Part shown: in pieces, positions 33,641 to 41,990 of the stretch
How positions within the stretch are numbered: the stretch's first letter is position 1
Layout: every line of letters starts with the position of its first letter
Source of the DNA: Candidatus Bipolaricaulis sibiricus
GTDB taxonomy: Bacteria; Bipolaricaulota; Bipolaricaulia; Bipolaricaulales; Bipolaricaulaceae
Assembly (NCBI GenBank): GCA_004102645.1
Contig: CP034928.1
Location: 1,418,153-1,482,152 of the forward strand
Length of the DNA stretch: 64,000 nt
Reading direction: 5' to 3'
Position numbers and translations under genes: made by a program
The notes under the pieces: model-generated
Databases searched by the model: none
What the model saw: the letters and a program-made list of their open reading frames with translations, nothing else
What the model was told of the DNA's origin: nothing

Positions 33641-34852
33641 ATGACAGTCAAAATCGCCGTACGCAACGTGTTTCGCAACCGGCGGCGGACCGCGATCAGT
33701 CTTCTCGTGATCGGGATCGGCCTCACGATCCTGTCGTTCGTCCTGGGGTTCGTGGGGGAAGCCATCCTCGCCGCCCAGCGGTCGCTGGCGATGGAGCTGG
33801 GGGCGCTCCAGATCGGCGATCCCCGCGTCCTGGACGGGGCGGCGTCGGGACTGGAGGCGCTGATCTCCCCGGCCGACCTGGACCGGGCGCTGGCGCGCGT
33901 GCAGGCCCTCCCCGGGGTTGCCGGGGTGGCAGCGCAGGTCCGGTTCGCCGGGCTGATCGGCGACGAGCGGGGGAGCACCCTTCTCCTCGCCCGGGGGATC
34001 GTGCCCGAGGACTGCCTGACCGACTACGCCTGCCTGGTGGTTGCTGGCCGCGGGCTGGAGGGCTCCGAGGCCCGGGAGATCGTCCTCGGCCGCCGATTGG
34101 CGGAGCGGCTGGGGGTCGGCCCGGGCGATCGGGTCAACGTCGCCACGGGAACCGTGTCCGGGACCCTCAACGCCGCCACCGTGACCGTCGTCGGCGTCGT
34201 GGAGTACGGGGAGGCCCAGGTCGAGGAGCGGCTCGGGCTGGTCCCCCTCGGGTTTGCCCAGCGTCTCCTGCGCACCACCGGCGTGGAGCGGGTCCTGGTG
34301 TGGCTCGACGAGCTCGACCGGGCGCCGGCCTACGCCGAACAGCTGGCTCAGACGTTCTCCAACGACGGTCTGCCCCTCGCGGTGCGGACCTGGGACGAAC
34401 TGACCCCGTTTTTCGCCTCACTCCAGACGTTCTGAAGCGCGTTCTCTGGGTTCACGACCCTCGCCGTGTTCACCCTCGTGTTCTTCAGCGTGCTCGAAGT
34501 GCTCACGATTTCCTTCCTGGAGCGAACGCGGGAGGTGGGGACGGTGCGGGCGCTTGGGGCGTCGCGGGGGCGGGTGTTCGCGGGGTTCGTCGGCGAGGGG
34601 GTGGTGGTGGGGATCGTGGGCGGCCTCAGCGGGGCAATCGTCGGGGCCGTTGCTGCGGCTCTGTTCAACGCCCTCGGGCTCACGTTCGTCCCCCCGGGAG
34701 GGAACATGCCGCAGCCGATCCGCGTCGCGATCAACACGTCCACGGTGGCAATCCCGTTCCTGGTGGCGCTGGGGGCCACGTTCCTCAGCAGCCTGTACCC
34801 AGCGAGCAAGAACGCGCGCCTCACCGTCGTCGAGGCACTGCGCAGCCTGTAG
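33641..34852 (+). pseudogene. FtsX-like ABC permease split by an in-frame TGA
   Basis: A second FtsX-like permease. The frame is open from ATG 33641 to TGA 34433-34435, then continues in the same frame to 34852 with the remaining membrane domain (FTLVFFSVLEVLTISFLERTREVGT...LTVVEALRSL). Aligned with the intact neighbour, the sequence around the TGA matches residue for residue without a gap (FASLQTF-stop-SAFSGF against YRGLSGF-F-DLLFGF), so the TGA replaces a Phe-like position and nothing is missing. This is either a nonsense mutation, a sequencing error or recoding. No selenocysteine machinery or clear SECIS hairpin was seen. Without readthrough the product lacks three of four membrane helices. 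Confidence 0.85.
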
Positions 34853-34863
34853 AGGAGGTTCAG

Positions 34864-35598
34864 ATGCGGAAGATCTTGACTGTGGGGCTCGTGCTGGCCG
34901 CGGTGGGGCTGGCCCACGGGCAGGACCGGGAGTTGCTGCTCGCCCTCGACCGGGCGCGGTTCCTCGACTCGCCGGCAAGCCAGCTCACGGCCCTCATCCG
35001 CTCGGAGGCGGACGGCAAGGTCGAAGAGGCCGAGGTTCGCCTCGCGTTCAAGGACATCGGGGGAGAGAGCTACGTGCGGATCGACTTCCTCCGTCCAGCG
35101 GATCAGGCCGGGCAGGTGTTCCTCGTGACGCCCCAGGCAACCTTCTTCTGGCAGCCCGAGCTGTTCGCCCCGATCCGCACCAGCGGGGCCCAGGCGGCGT
35201 TCGGCGATGCGGCGGTGGGACAGCTATCGGGGATCCGATTCGCGGACGACTACCGCCTCGTTGACCAACGTCCGGCCTCCGGCGGCGCGGGCCAGAACCT
35301 GGTCGAACTCGAGCTCCGCGCCGTGGCCCCGACCGTCCCGTTCCAGACGGTGGTTGTCCTTGTGGACACGGAGTCCGGCCGCCCGCACGAGCTCCAGCTC
35401 CGCGCCGTGACCGGGGTTCTCTTGTACCGAGTGCTTCTCGCGGACTACGCCGAGCTCGATGGAGACCTTTACGTTCGTGAGCAGATCGTGGACAACGCCC
35501 TCGTCGAAGGGAATCGCACGACGCTCATCATCGTCGCAGTCGGGTTCGACCCGCTGCCCGACGAGGCGTTTGATCCCACCAGACTCGGGGAGGGATGA
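34864..35598 (+). CDS. outer-membrane lipoprotein-sorting-like protein (LolA-like)
   Basis: A 244-residue exported protein with a signal peptide (residues 1-19, ending AHG) and the beta-sheet pattern of the LolA-like/outer-membrane lipoprotein-sorting family: SEADGKVEEAEVRLAFKD, YVRIDFLRPADQAGQVFLVTP and FFWQPE. There is no lipobox cysteine, so it should be soluble in the periplasm or anchored by a partner. GAGGAGG lies just before the ATG. It closes the ATPase-permease-permease operon and would be the periplasmic carrier or acceptor. Confidence 0.85.
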   Translation: MRKILTVGLVLAAVGLAHGQDRELLLALDRARFLDSPASQLTALIRSEADGKVEEAEVRLAFKDIGGESYVRIDFLRPADQAGQVFLVTPQATFFWQPELFAPIRTSGAQAAFGDAAVGQLSGIRFADDYRLVDQRPASGGAGQNLVELELRAVAPTVPFQTVVVLVDTESGRPHELQLRAVTGVLLYRVLLADYAELDGDLYVREQIVDNALVEGNRTTLIIVAVGFDPLPDEAFDPTRLGEG

Positions 35599-35603
35599 GC
35601 CCC

Positions 35604-36434
35604 CTACGGGGCGTGGCAGCCCTTGATGATGTACCCACCCGACTTCTCGTCCCGCTCGAGGTCGAGGATCCCTCGCGCGCCTGCCTCTTCGAGAAGCTGG
35701 CCGAATGAGCTGAATCCGTGGTAGGACTCGCTGAACCCCGGGCGGCGCCGCTTGAGGGTCTGCTTGACCATGGACCCCCAGATGTTCTCGCCTTCTCCCC
35801 GCTCTTTGAGAAGGGCCTTGTAGGTCTCCACGACGAGGTTCCACGCCTCCTGCTTCTTGGCGTCCACCGGAGGCGGGGCGGCCTGCTGTCCCTTCTTCGC
35901 CGCCGGCCTGCGGCCGGTCGCCTTGGGCTGTGGTTTGGAAGCGGGGCGAGACGCCCGAACGAGGTCGTCGTAGAAGATGAACTCGTCGCAGTTGGCGATC
36001 AGCAGGTCGGAGGTGGACTTCTTGACACCGACTCCGATCACGATTCGGTCGTTCTCGCGAAGCTTGCTCACCAGCGGGGAGAAGTCGGAATCGCCGCTGA
36101 TGATGACGAACGTGTCCACGTGTTGCTTCGTGTAGCAGAGATCGAGCGCGTCGACGACCATCCGGATGTCGGCGGAGTTCTTTCCGGACTGGCTCACGTG
36201 CGGGATCTCGATGAGCTCGAACGATGCCTCGTGCATCGGCGCCTTGAACTCCTTGTACCGCGCCCAATCGCAATAGGCCTTCTTCACCACGATGCTGCCC
36301 TTGAGCAGCAACCGCTCGAGGACCTTCCCGATGTCGAACGCCGGGTAGTTCGCCTCGCGCACGCCCAGCGCGATGTTCTCGAAGTCACAGAACAACGCCA
36401 TGTTGACGGTTTCCGTCGTCTGTGGTGCTTTCAT
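35604..36434 (-). CDS. NYN-domain ribonuclease-like protein with OST-HTH domain
   Basis: A 276-residue protein with an N-terminal NYN domain (PIN-like nuclease fold) and a C-terminal OST-HTH/LOTUS domain (about 197-276), joined by a basic Ala/Pro/Lys linker. The acidic active-site residues are in place: Asp17 (FCDFEN), Asp89 and Asp95 (SADIRMVVDAL), and Asp115/Asp117 (SGDSDF). Such LabA-like proteins are thought to act on RNA. The ATG at 36434 has no ribosome binding site and overlaps the stop codon of a 14-codon leaderless frame (TGATG). It is convergent with the LolA-like gene. Confidence 0.88.
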   Translation of the reverse strand: MKAPQTTETVNMALFCDFENIALGVREANYPAFDIGKVLERLLLKGSIVVKKAYCDWARYKEFKAPMHEASFELIEIPHVSQSGKNSADIRMVVDALDLCYTKQHVDTFVIISGDSDFSPLVSKLRENDRIVIGVGVKKSTSDLLIANCDEFIFYDDLVRASRPASKPQPKATGRRPAAKKGQQAAPPPVDAKKQEAWNLVVETYKALLKERGEGENIWGSMVKQTLKRRRPGFSESYHGFSSFGQLLEEAGARGILDLERDEKSGGYIIKGCHAP

Positions 36435-36478
36435 CAACCCGTATCAGCCACCTGTGCAGCGCGTAGAGCACGCCGCAC
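36434..36478 (-). CDS. 14-codon leaderless mini-ORF before the NYN gene
   Basis: GTG at 36478 lies exactly 6 nt after TACAAT (36485-36490) and opens the frame VRRALRAALQVADTG ending in TGA, whose last base is the first of the NYN-gene ATG (TGATG). No Shine-Dalgarno sequence exists before the main ATG. The arrangement is the same as before the WD40 and mscS genes. Confidence 0.5.
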   Translation of the reverse strand: MRRALRAAQVADTG

Positions 36479-36484
36479 ACCCCG

Positions 36485-36490
36485 ATTGTA
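36485..36490 (-). promoter_or_regulatory. -10 element of the NYN leader ORF
   Basis: TACAAT on the minus strand, 6 nt before the mini-ORF GTG. No convincing -35 hexamer was found 16-18 nt upstream. Confidence 0.45.
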
Positions 36491-36505
36491 CCTCGCAGTA
36501 CCTGG

Positions 36506-36727
36506 TCAGCTAGCGCTCGCCCGCCCCCGGCCGCGGTCCCCCCGAAAGAGGTCGCCAAACCGGAACGTCTCCTTGTACCGCCGCGCCAGATCGTCAGCGA
36601 TCTCGCCGGGCACTCCCTGACGGCGCAATCGCCGCCGGAACTGGGCCACCGCTCGCCGTCGGACCCAGACGTAGCCGATCAGGAACCCGATCAGGGCAGC
36701 GAGGAGGTGAACCAACGTCCCCGCCAC
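36506..36727 (-). CDS. small membrane protein of unknown function
   Basis: A 73-residue protein with one hydrophobic N-terminal helix (TLVHLLAALIGFLIGYVWV) followed by a strongly basic tail (VRRRAVAQFRRRLRRQG) and a KETFRFGDLFRG end. Start is GTG with GGAGC about 9 nt upstream. It is the last gene of the ECF sigma operon, 23 nt after the 107-residue protein gene. No family was recognised. Confidence 0.6.
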   Translation of the reverse strand: MAGTLVHLLAALIGFLIGYVWVRRRAVAQFRRRLRRQGVPGEIADDLARRYKETFRFGDLFRGDRGRGRASAS

Positions 36728-36750
36728 CCTGATCCCGCTCCAAAGGTGTC

Positions 36751-37074
36751 TCAGTCGTCCTCCTCGTTACCGTCGAGGCGAACCTGCACGCCCTCTCCGG
36801 TCTTGATCCCCTTCCTGACCCCCTTGAACACCTCGCGGAGGTTGATCATGTACCCCCGGGCCATCTCTAGCGCGTCATCCTTGGGGATGCCCGCGTCCAC
36901 AAGCTTCTTGTAGAACGTGCCCACCGCGTCGGCCATGTTCTCCGCAGCCTCCTTGGAGTAGAGCACGTCCCGCAGACCCTTCAGAAGCCCCGGGACCTGC
37001 TGCGACACCACGCTCAGCACCTCGCGCAGCTCCTGAACGTCCCCCGTGTCCTTCTTCTCTTCATCGCTCATCAT
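36751..37074 (-). CDS. 107-residue conserved-looking cytoplasmic protein
   Basis: A small acidic, helical protein with a SKEAAENMADAVGTFYKKLVDAGIPKDDALEMARGYM core. No membrane segment, cysteine or known motif is evident, and I cannot name the family. Two consecutive ATG codons (37074, 37071) are possible starts. It follows the anti-sigma gene after 12 nt and is probably co-transcribed with the ECF sigma factor. Its codon use matches its neighbours. Confidence 0.7.
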   Translation of the reverse strand: MMSDEEKKDTGDVQELREVLSVVSQQVPGLLKGLRDVLYSKEAAENMADAVGTFYKKLVDAGIPKDDALEMARGYMINLREVFKGVRKGIKTGEGVQVRLDGNEEDD

Positions 37075-37086
37075 CTGCCTCCTTGT

Positions 37087-37443
37087 CTAGATCCGCAACA
37101 CCGGGACTTCCCGGCCGAGGATGGACAGGCTCCCCCGGATCGGAAGCCCGGTCTTCGTTGCCCCCACGTCGAGACTGAGCCCGGCCAGCTCCGACCCCAG
37201 CTCGACCCGCAGCACAGGGGTCCCGAGCGTCCTCGCCGCAACCGAGATCCACGTTCCACGAGCTGGACCGGGGACCTGGGCGAACGCCCTTCGCACCTCG
37301 CGAGCCAGACGCATCGTCTCCACCAGATCCCCCTGGCACACCTCGCATCCCACGACGTGCGCGATCAACTCCGCTCCATCGTCTTCGGAGAGCGACCCCG
37401 CCGCATACAACGGGATCATCTCCCGTGCCGTGTCGCAGGTCAT
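37087..37443 (-). CDS. zinc-finger anti-sigma factor (ZAS type)
   Basis: A 118-residue anti-sigma factor with an N-terminal zf-HC2/ZAS domain: Cys3, then His29-x3-Cys33-x2-Cys36 (HVVGCEVC). Unlike many relatives it has no transmembrane helix; the C-terminal half is beta-rich (VSVAARTLG...LSILGREVPVLRI), so it is a soluble regulator, perhaps redox or metal responsive. The start ATG overlaps the sigma factor stop (ATGA), the classical sigma/anti-sigma coupling. Confidence 0.88.
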   Translation of the reverse strand: MTCDTAREMIPLYAAGSLSEDDGAELIAHVVGCEVCQGDLVETMRLAREVRRAFAQVPGPARGTWISVAARTLGTPVLRVELGSELAGLSLDVGATKTGLPIRGSLSILGREVPVLRI

Positions 37444-37949
37444 GGCCTGAGCACCTCGGCGAGCTTCCTCTTCGCGTGGAACATCCGTGACTTCACTGTC
37501 CCCTCCGGTACACCCTGCACTCGAGCGATCTCCTCGTACGGGAGACCCTCGTAGAACGCGAGATACACGACCTCGCGCTGCTCCGGTGGCAAGCTCTCCA
37601 CGGCCCGCTGCACATGCATCTCCCGCTCCAACAGCGGCGCAGGATCAGGGACCTCGTCGGTTTCCTCGGGTACGCGCTGTCCCTTCGCGTCGCTGCGCCG
37701 GGCTCGGAACGCCTGATGGCGAGCGATGCCGAACAGCCAGGTCGAGACCCGAGATCTCCCCTCGAACTGCCCCGCTCCCTTCCACGCGGCGACCATCGTC
37801 TCCTGCATGACGTCCTCGGCCAGGTGTCGGTCCCAGAGAAGCGTGAGCGCGTAGCGGAACACCCGATCGGCATACCGCTCGTACAGCGTACGAAACGCAT
37901 CGCCGTCTCCTTCCGCCACCCGGGCCACCAACTGTTCCTCGTCGGCCAA
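37440..37949 (-). CDS. ECF-family RNA polymerase sigma factor
   Basis: An ECF sigma factor of about 169 residues with region 2 (DAFRTLYERYADRVFRYALTLL...AEDVMQETMVAAWKG) and region 4 (LPPEQREVVYLAFYEGLPYEEIARVQGVPEGTVKSRMFHAKRKL). I prefer the TTG at 37949 because a purine-rich GAGGAGAGGA ribosome binding site precedes it and domain 2 follows at once. An ATG at 38003 would add 18 residues that look unlike sigma factors and has no such site. It drives a short operon with its anti-sigma factor and two small proteins. A self-promoter of ECF type could not be pinned down. Confidence 0.9.
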   Translation of the reverse strand: MADEEQLVARVAEGDGDAFRTLYERYADRVFRYALTLLWDRHLAEDVMQETMVAAWKGAGQFEGRSRVSTWLFGIARHQAFRARRSDAKGQRVPEETDEVPDPAPLLEREMHVQRAVESLPPEQREVVYLAFYEGLPYEEIARVQGVPEGTVKSRMFHAKRKLAEVLRP

Positions 37950-38187
37950 CGTCTGTCCTCTCCTCTCCTCGTGCCCTCGATCGCACCGGGCGGTGTCCCC
38001 CATGTGCAGGGATCGCCCCGCCTAGCCGTGACCTTACCGGACGCGCCCGCCCCGTACCCTCTCCAGAGGTTCGCTCGTGAGTGCCCCCAGCAGGACATGA
38101 GGTTCAACCGGCCGCTGCTCGTTGGCCGGCCGACCCGCAGAGGAGTCCGATGCGCCGCTCGACCAGAGAGGCAAGGAGGCGATGCAC

Positions 38188-39669
38188 ATGAATCGCAGAA
38201 GGGTCGTCAGGCTTCTGATCGCCCTTGCAGTCCTTCTCGCCGGAGCGTTGGCTGCAACCGCCCAGGATGCACAGCTCACGCGCTGGACCCTACCCACAGC
38301 GGGTGCCCTCCCCTACGGGATCGCCGTCGCTTCAGACGGGAGGGTGTACTTCACCGAGTTCAGCGCGAACCGGATCGGCCAACTCGACCCTGCGGCGAAC
38401 GAGATTCGCGAGCGCAGTGTGGGGCGCGGCCCGTTTGGCCTGGTGCTGGGCGACGGGGGATCGGTCTACTTCACGCTCAGCCAGGAGAACACCCTCGAGC
38501 TCCTCGTGTTCATCGGAGGCGGTGCCACGTGGGCACTACCCACGCCCGGCGCCTGGCCCGAGGTTCTCGTGCACGCCCCGACCGGACCGGGCAGGGTCAA
38601 CCTGTGGCTGAACGAACGGAACGCGAGCAAGATCGCGCGGTTCTCCCCCACCCAGGTCTTCGTTACCCTCCCGTTGATTCTCTCCCCTCCCCAGCCGGTC
38701 TTGCCCATCGTCACCGAACTCAGCCCGACGATCACGTCCGTCTTGCCGAAGGTCTACCCCGGCAACCCGCTGCTCCCTCCGCCCATCGCGCTGTTCGTTC
38801 CCGTCACCAGCGGTCCGTTTACGGAGTGGGAGTCGCTCATCGTCGATCGCTACGTCGAGCGGGTGGCCGTGGCCCCCGACGGCCGAGTGTGGTTCACGCA
38901 GGGGGAGGCCCCGATCTCCGTTCTCGACCCAGAGACGAACACGGCCCTCGTGTACGGGATTCCGGGCGGGACGTCAGCTCTGGGGATCGTCGTTGGCCCC
39001 GACGGCAAGGTGTGGTTCACCGACACCCTGCGACCCGCAATCGGGGTCCTCGATCCCGCGACAGCGGACGTCCGGTTGTGGCAGATCCCCGGCGGGCGCC
39101 AGCCGTTTGCACTCGTTCTCGACGACCAGGGGAACGTCTGGTTCACCGATCGCGAGGCCGATGCTGTGGGCTACCTTGCCCCGGCGCGGAACGAGGTCGC
39201 GTTGTACCGCTTGCCCCCGGGCACGCACCCCGTGTTCCTCGTTCTCGACGTCGCGGGGGCCGTGTGGTTCACTGCCGAGCGGGGCAACTTCGTCGGCAGG
39301 CTGACCCTCGTCCCCGAGCGTGGGCCTCCGCCCGTTCCGCCCACAGGGGCGTTCCAGTTCCTGGGGTACGGCCTCAGCCAGCTGGGGAATCGCGCATCGG
39401 GGAGCGTGACCTATCGCTACGACGGCAGCGCCGGCTTGCCGGTGTGGATCTCGATCGAAGTTCTGCGGGGCGGAGTCGTGCTCCCGGGGTTCGTCGCGCC
39501 GCCCGTGCGGATCGATGGGGCAGGTGCGGGCACGGCCGCAATGACCGTGGAGTACCGGGGGACCACACCTGCTACCTCTGACGAAGTGCGGTTCGTCGTG
39601 AGCCTCAGCCCGGGTGGCCCTGCGCTGGCCGAGCAGCGGATCAGCTTCTCCACGACCTGGACCCCGTAG
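38188..39669 (+). CDS. secreted Vgb-like beta-propeller protein
   Basis: A 493-residue exported protein (signal peptide residues 1-24, ending ATAQ). Repeats of the form GRVYFTEFSANRIGQLDP, GRVWFTQG, GKVWFTDT, GNVWFTDR and GAVWFTAE follow at about 45-residue intervals, as in virginiamycin B lyase/SMP-30-like propellers. The C-terminal 120 residues form a beta-sandwich-like domain. The catalytic His pair of true Vgb was not identified, so lyase activity should not be assumed. I chose ATG 38188 because GGAGG lies 8 nt upstream. It is divergent from the ECF sigma operon and may be one of its targets. Confidence 0.78.
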   Translation: MNRRRVVRLLIALAVLLAGALAATAQDAQLTRWTLPTAGALPYGIAVASDGRVYFTEFSANRIGQLDPAANEIRERSVGRGPFGLVLGDGGSVYFTLSQENTLELLVFIGGGATWALPTPGAWPEVLVHAPTGPGRVNLWLNERNASKIARFSPTQVFVTLPLILSPPQPVLPIVTELSPTITSVLPKVYPGNPLLPPPIALFVPVTSGPFTEWESLIVDRYVERVAVAPDGRVWFTQGEAPISVLDPETNTALVYGIPGGTSALGIVVGPDGKVWFTDTLRPAIGVLDPATADVRLWQIPGGRQPFALVLDDQGNVWFTDREADAVGYLAPARNEVALYRLPPGTHPVFLVLDVAGAVWFTAERGNFVGRLTLVPERGPPPVPPTGAFQFLGYGLSQLGNRASGSVTYRYDGSAGLPVWISIEVLRGGVVLPGFVAPPVRIDGAGAGTAAMTVEYRGTTPATSDEVRFVVSLSPGGPALAEQRISFSTTWTP

Positions 39670-39720
39670 AAGGACAACCAGTCGGCCGGCCCGTGCCCTG
39701 TGGCGCGGGCTGGCCCTCCC

Positions 39721-40791
39721 TCAGCGCCGCCCGGCGCTGACCACGTAGCGCCCGAGAACGGGAAACAGGCCAGCACCCACCGCGAACAATGCCCCCGTAA
39801 CGAGGGCGAACCGCGCGACCGGCATCTCGGCGACCCCGGTCACGTAGCGCATCGCCTCGACCATGTACGTGAGGGGAAGGGCACGGCTCACCGCGCGCAG
39901 GAACGAGGGCATGATCTCGATCGGGAAGTAGATGCCCGACAGGAGGAGCATGATCTGGGAAGCGATGTTCGCCACGTTGCTCGCGCTTCCGGGGCGGCGG
40001 ACGAGGAGGGCGATCACCGTTCCCAACCCCATTGCCCCGAGGGTTGCCGCAACCACGAACGCGCTGAACAGGGGCCAATTCACCTCGAATCGCACGCCGA
40101 ACAGGAGCACCGCCGCAACAAGGGTCGTCACGGTGGCCAGGAACCCCGCCCCAAGGCGTACCGCAGCGATGGCCATGAGCAACGCCCCGGGGGACATCGG
40201 GGTCACGAGGAGGCGGTCGAGGAGTCTCCGCTCCTTCATCTGCGTGATTCGCCCCGACACCGCGAACAGCCCCGCGGTCAGGGTGGAGAACGCCATGATT
40301 CCCGGAACGAGGAGGTTGAACCACCCCACAGCCACGGTCCGCCCGATGTTCTCCCGCTCCGCCCGTGCCGGCGGGGCCAGGCCCTGCTGCCGGAGGTCGA
40401 CCTCCGCCGCGATGCCGCGGGCGAGCTCAGCGAACGCATAGCCCTCTTGGACCCGCGTCGGATCCTGGAGGAACACGAGACTCCGCCCATCCCACAGCAG
40501 CCCCAGGTCCACTTCCCTCTTCGCGAGGTCCCTTTCCAGGGCTGCCCGGTCGCCGTACGGGATGACCACCACCGCCCGCTGGACAGCGAGAACCTCTGCG
40601 AGAACGTCGTCCACGCCGTCGAGGCGGACGAGGCCCAATCGCGCCCGCGCGCCGGGGCCTTCTGCTCCGCCCCACACAAACCCGAAGATGAGAACGAACA
40701 CGATCGGGAAGAGCATCGTGAAGAACAGCGTGATCCGATCGCGCAGGAACACCCGCGTCTGGGTCCGTACGAGCGCCCCCAACCCGATCAT
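39721..40791 (-). CDS. ABC-2 type transporter permease
   Basis: A 356-residue ABC-2 permease with one N-terminal TM (RITLFFTMLFPIVFVLIFGFVW), an extracytoplasmic domain to about 190, then five TMs. The ABC-2 block ERRLLDRLLVTPMSPGALL and the C-terminal YFPIEIMPSFLRAVSRALPLTYMVEAMR are typical of drug or polymer exporters. The ATG overlaps the stop of the other permease (ATGA). With the second permease and the ATPase upstream it forms a three-gene exporter. Confidence 0.9.
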   Translation of the reverse strand: MIGLGALVRTQTRVFLRDRITLFFTMLFPIVFVLIFGFVWGGAEGPGARARLGLVRLDGVDDVLAEVLAVQRAVVVIPYGDRAALERDLAKREVDLGLLWDGRSLVFLQDPTRVQEGYAFAELARGIAAEVDLRQQGLAPPARAERENIGRTVAVGWFNLLVPGIMAFSTLTAGLFAVSGRITQMKERRLLDRLLVTPMSPGALLMAIAAVRLGAGFLATVTTLVAAVLLFGVRFEVNWPLFSAFVVAATLGAMGLGTVIALLVRRPGSASNVANIASQIMLLLSGIYFPIEIMPSFLRAVSRALPLTYMVEAMRYVTGVAEMPVARFALVTGALFAVGAGLFPVLGRYVVSAGRR

Positions 40792-41990
40792 CGACCCACG
40801 TCCCACCGCAGCCTCCACGCGGCCACTCCGACCGACACCGCGATCCACCCCGCCGGGACCGCCACCGAAAGGGAAAGCGGGAGCACGGCCTGCCCGGTAC
40901 CGAGCGCAGACCGCAGACCATCGGCAAGGTGGCTCAGCGGGTTCAGGTAGAGGAGGACCTGGAGGAAGAGCGGAAGGCTCGCCACAGGGAAGAACAGCCC
41001 GCTCAGGAACATCACCGGAAGGTTGACGAGATTGGCAATCGCCATCCCGGCCTGGGCCGTCGTGGCGAGCGACGCCACGAGGAACCCGAGCGCCAAGAAC
41101 GTAGCCGCCGCCAGCACGAGATAAGGAAGGGCTGCCGGGCGGAAGAAATCGACGCTCGCTCCAAACGCGAATCGCCCCAGCGCCCACAGGAGGGCGAATT
41201 GCAGCAAGCACAGGAATCCGTACCCGACCGCGAACCCCGCGAGGTACCGCGGGACCCCGAGCGGCGTCACCCAGTAGCGGCGGAGGATCTTCTGGTCGCG
41301 GGCGAAGAGGATCGTCCCCGGCACGCTGAACAACCCCCCGACGAAGAACGCCATCAACACGATCCCCGGAAGGAGGAAGTCCACGTACGCCACCGGCTGG
41401 TCCAGCCCTCCCACCCACTCCGTGTGCACCGCGAGAGCGGCCTCTGGCCTGTACAGGCCCGCAAGAGTGAGGAGCTCCTGGTTCAGACGGGCCAAGACCT
41501 GATCCACGACACTGCTCGCCATGCTCGACGCCGTGTTCGCCTCGTTCAGATAGAGGCGAACGGTGGCGGCCGGCCCCCCCGCCATCGCCGCCAGAGCCCG
41601 TTCGCTGAACCCCGACGGGATCACGACGAGGAGGGCGAGGTTGCCTAGCCGCACCGCCTCCTGGGCGCTGGCGAGGAACGCCTGGGGATCCTCCGCCCCC
41701 TCGGGTCGGCGGAGCGTGAACAGCGGTTCCTTTCCTGCCTCACGCGGGGCACCCAGCGAGACGAACACCTCTTCGACCACGGCGGCGAACTGGGCCGGGC
41801 TGCGGGGCTCCCCGTCGAGGTTCACGAGCGCGACCGAGAAGTTCATCTGCCCCTCCCGGCCCAGCCGGCCAAACACCCCCGCCATCAGGGCGAGGAGAAC
41901 GACCGGGAACAGGACGAACCAGAACAGGGTCTCCCGCTCGCGGAGCGCGGTGAGCAGCGACATCCACCCCAACCGGAGGACCACCTTCAC
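40788..41990 (-). CDS. ABC-2 type transporter permease
   Basis: A 400-residue ABC-2 permease of the same build as its neighbour: N-terminal TM (ETLFWFVLFPVVLLALMAGVF), a large extracytoplasmic domain and five C-terminal TMs with RDQKILRRYWVTPLGVPRYL and LFFPVASLPLFLQVLLYLNPLSH. It starts with GTG at 41990, sharing bases with the ATPase stop (GTGA). The two unlike permeases probably form a heterodimer. Confidence 0.9.
   Translation of the reverse strand: MKVVLRLGWMSLLTALRERETLFWFVLFPVVLLALMAGVFGRLGREGQMNFSVALVNLDGEPRSPAQFAAVVEEVFVSLGAPREAGKEPLFTLRRPEGAEDPQAFLASAQEAVRLGNLALLVVIPSGFSERALAAMAGGPAATVRLYLNEANTASSMASSVVDQVLARLNQELLTLAGLYRPEAALAVHTEWVGGLDQPVAYVDFLLPGIVLMAFFVGGLFSVPGTILFARDQKILRRYWVTPLGVPRYLAGFAVGYGFLCLLQFALLWALGRFAFGASVDFFRPAALPYLVLAAATFLALGFLVASLATTAQAGMAIANLVNLPVMFLSGLFFPVASLPLFLQVLLYLNPLSHLADGLRSALGTGQAVLPLSLSVAVPAGWIAVSVGVAAWRLRWDVGR

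Noticed and set aside
34433-34435. Selenocysteine at the in-frame TGA of the permease
   Set aside because: The aligned residue is Phe in the paralogue, no clear SECIS hairpin follows, and no selenocysteine genes are present in the window.
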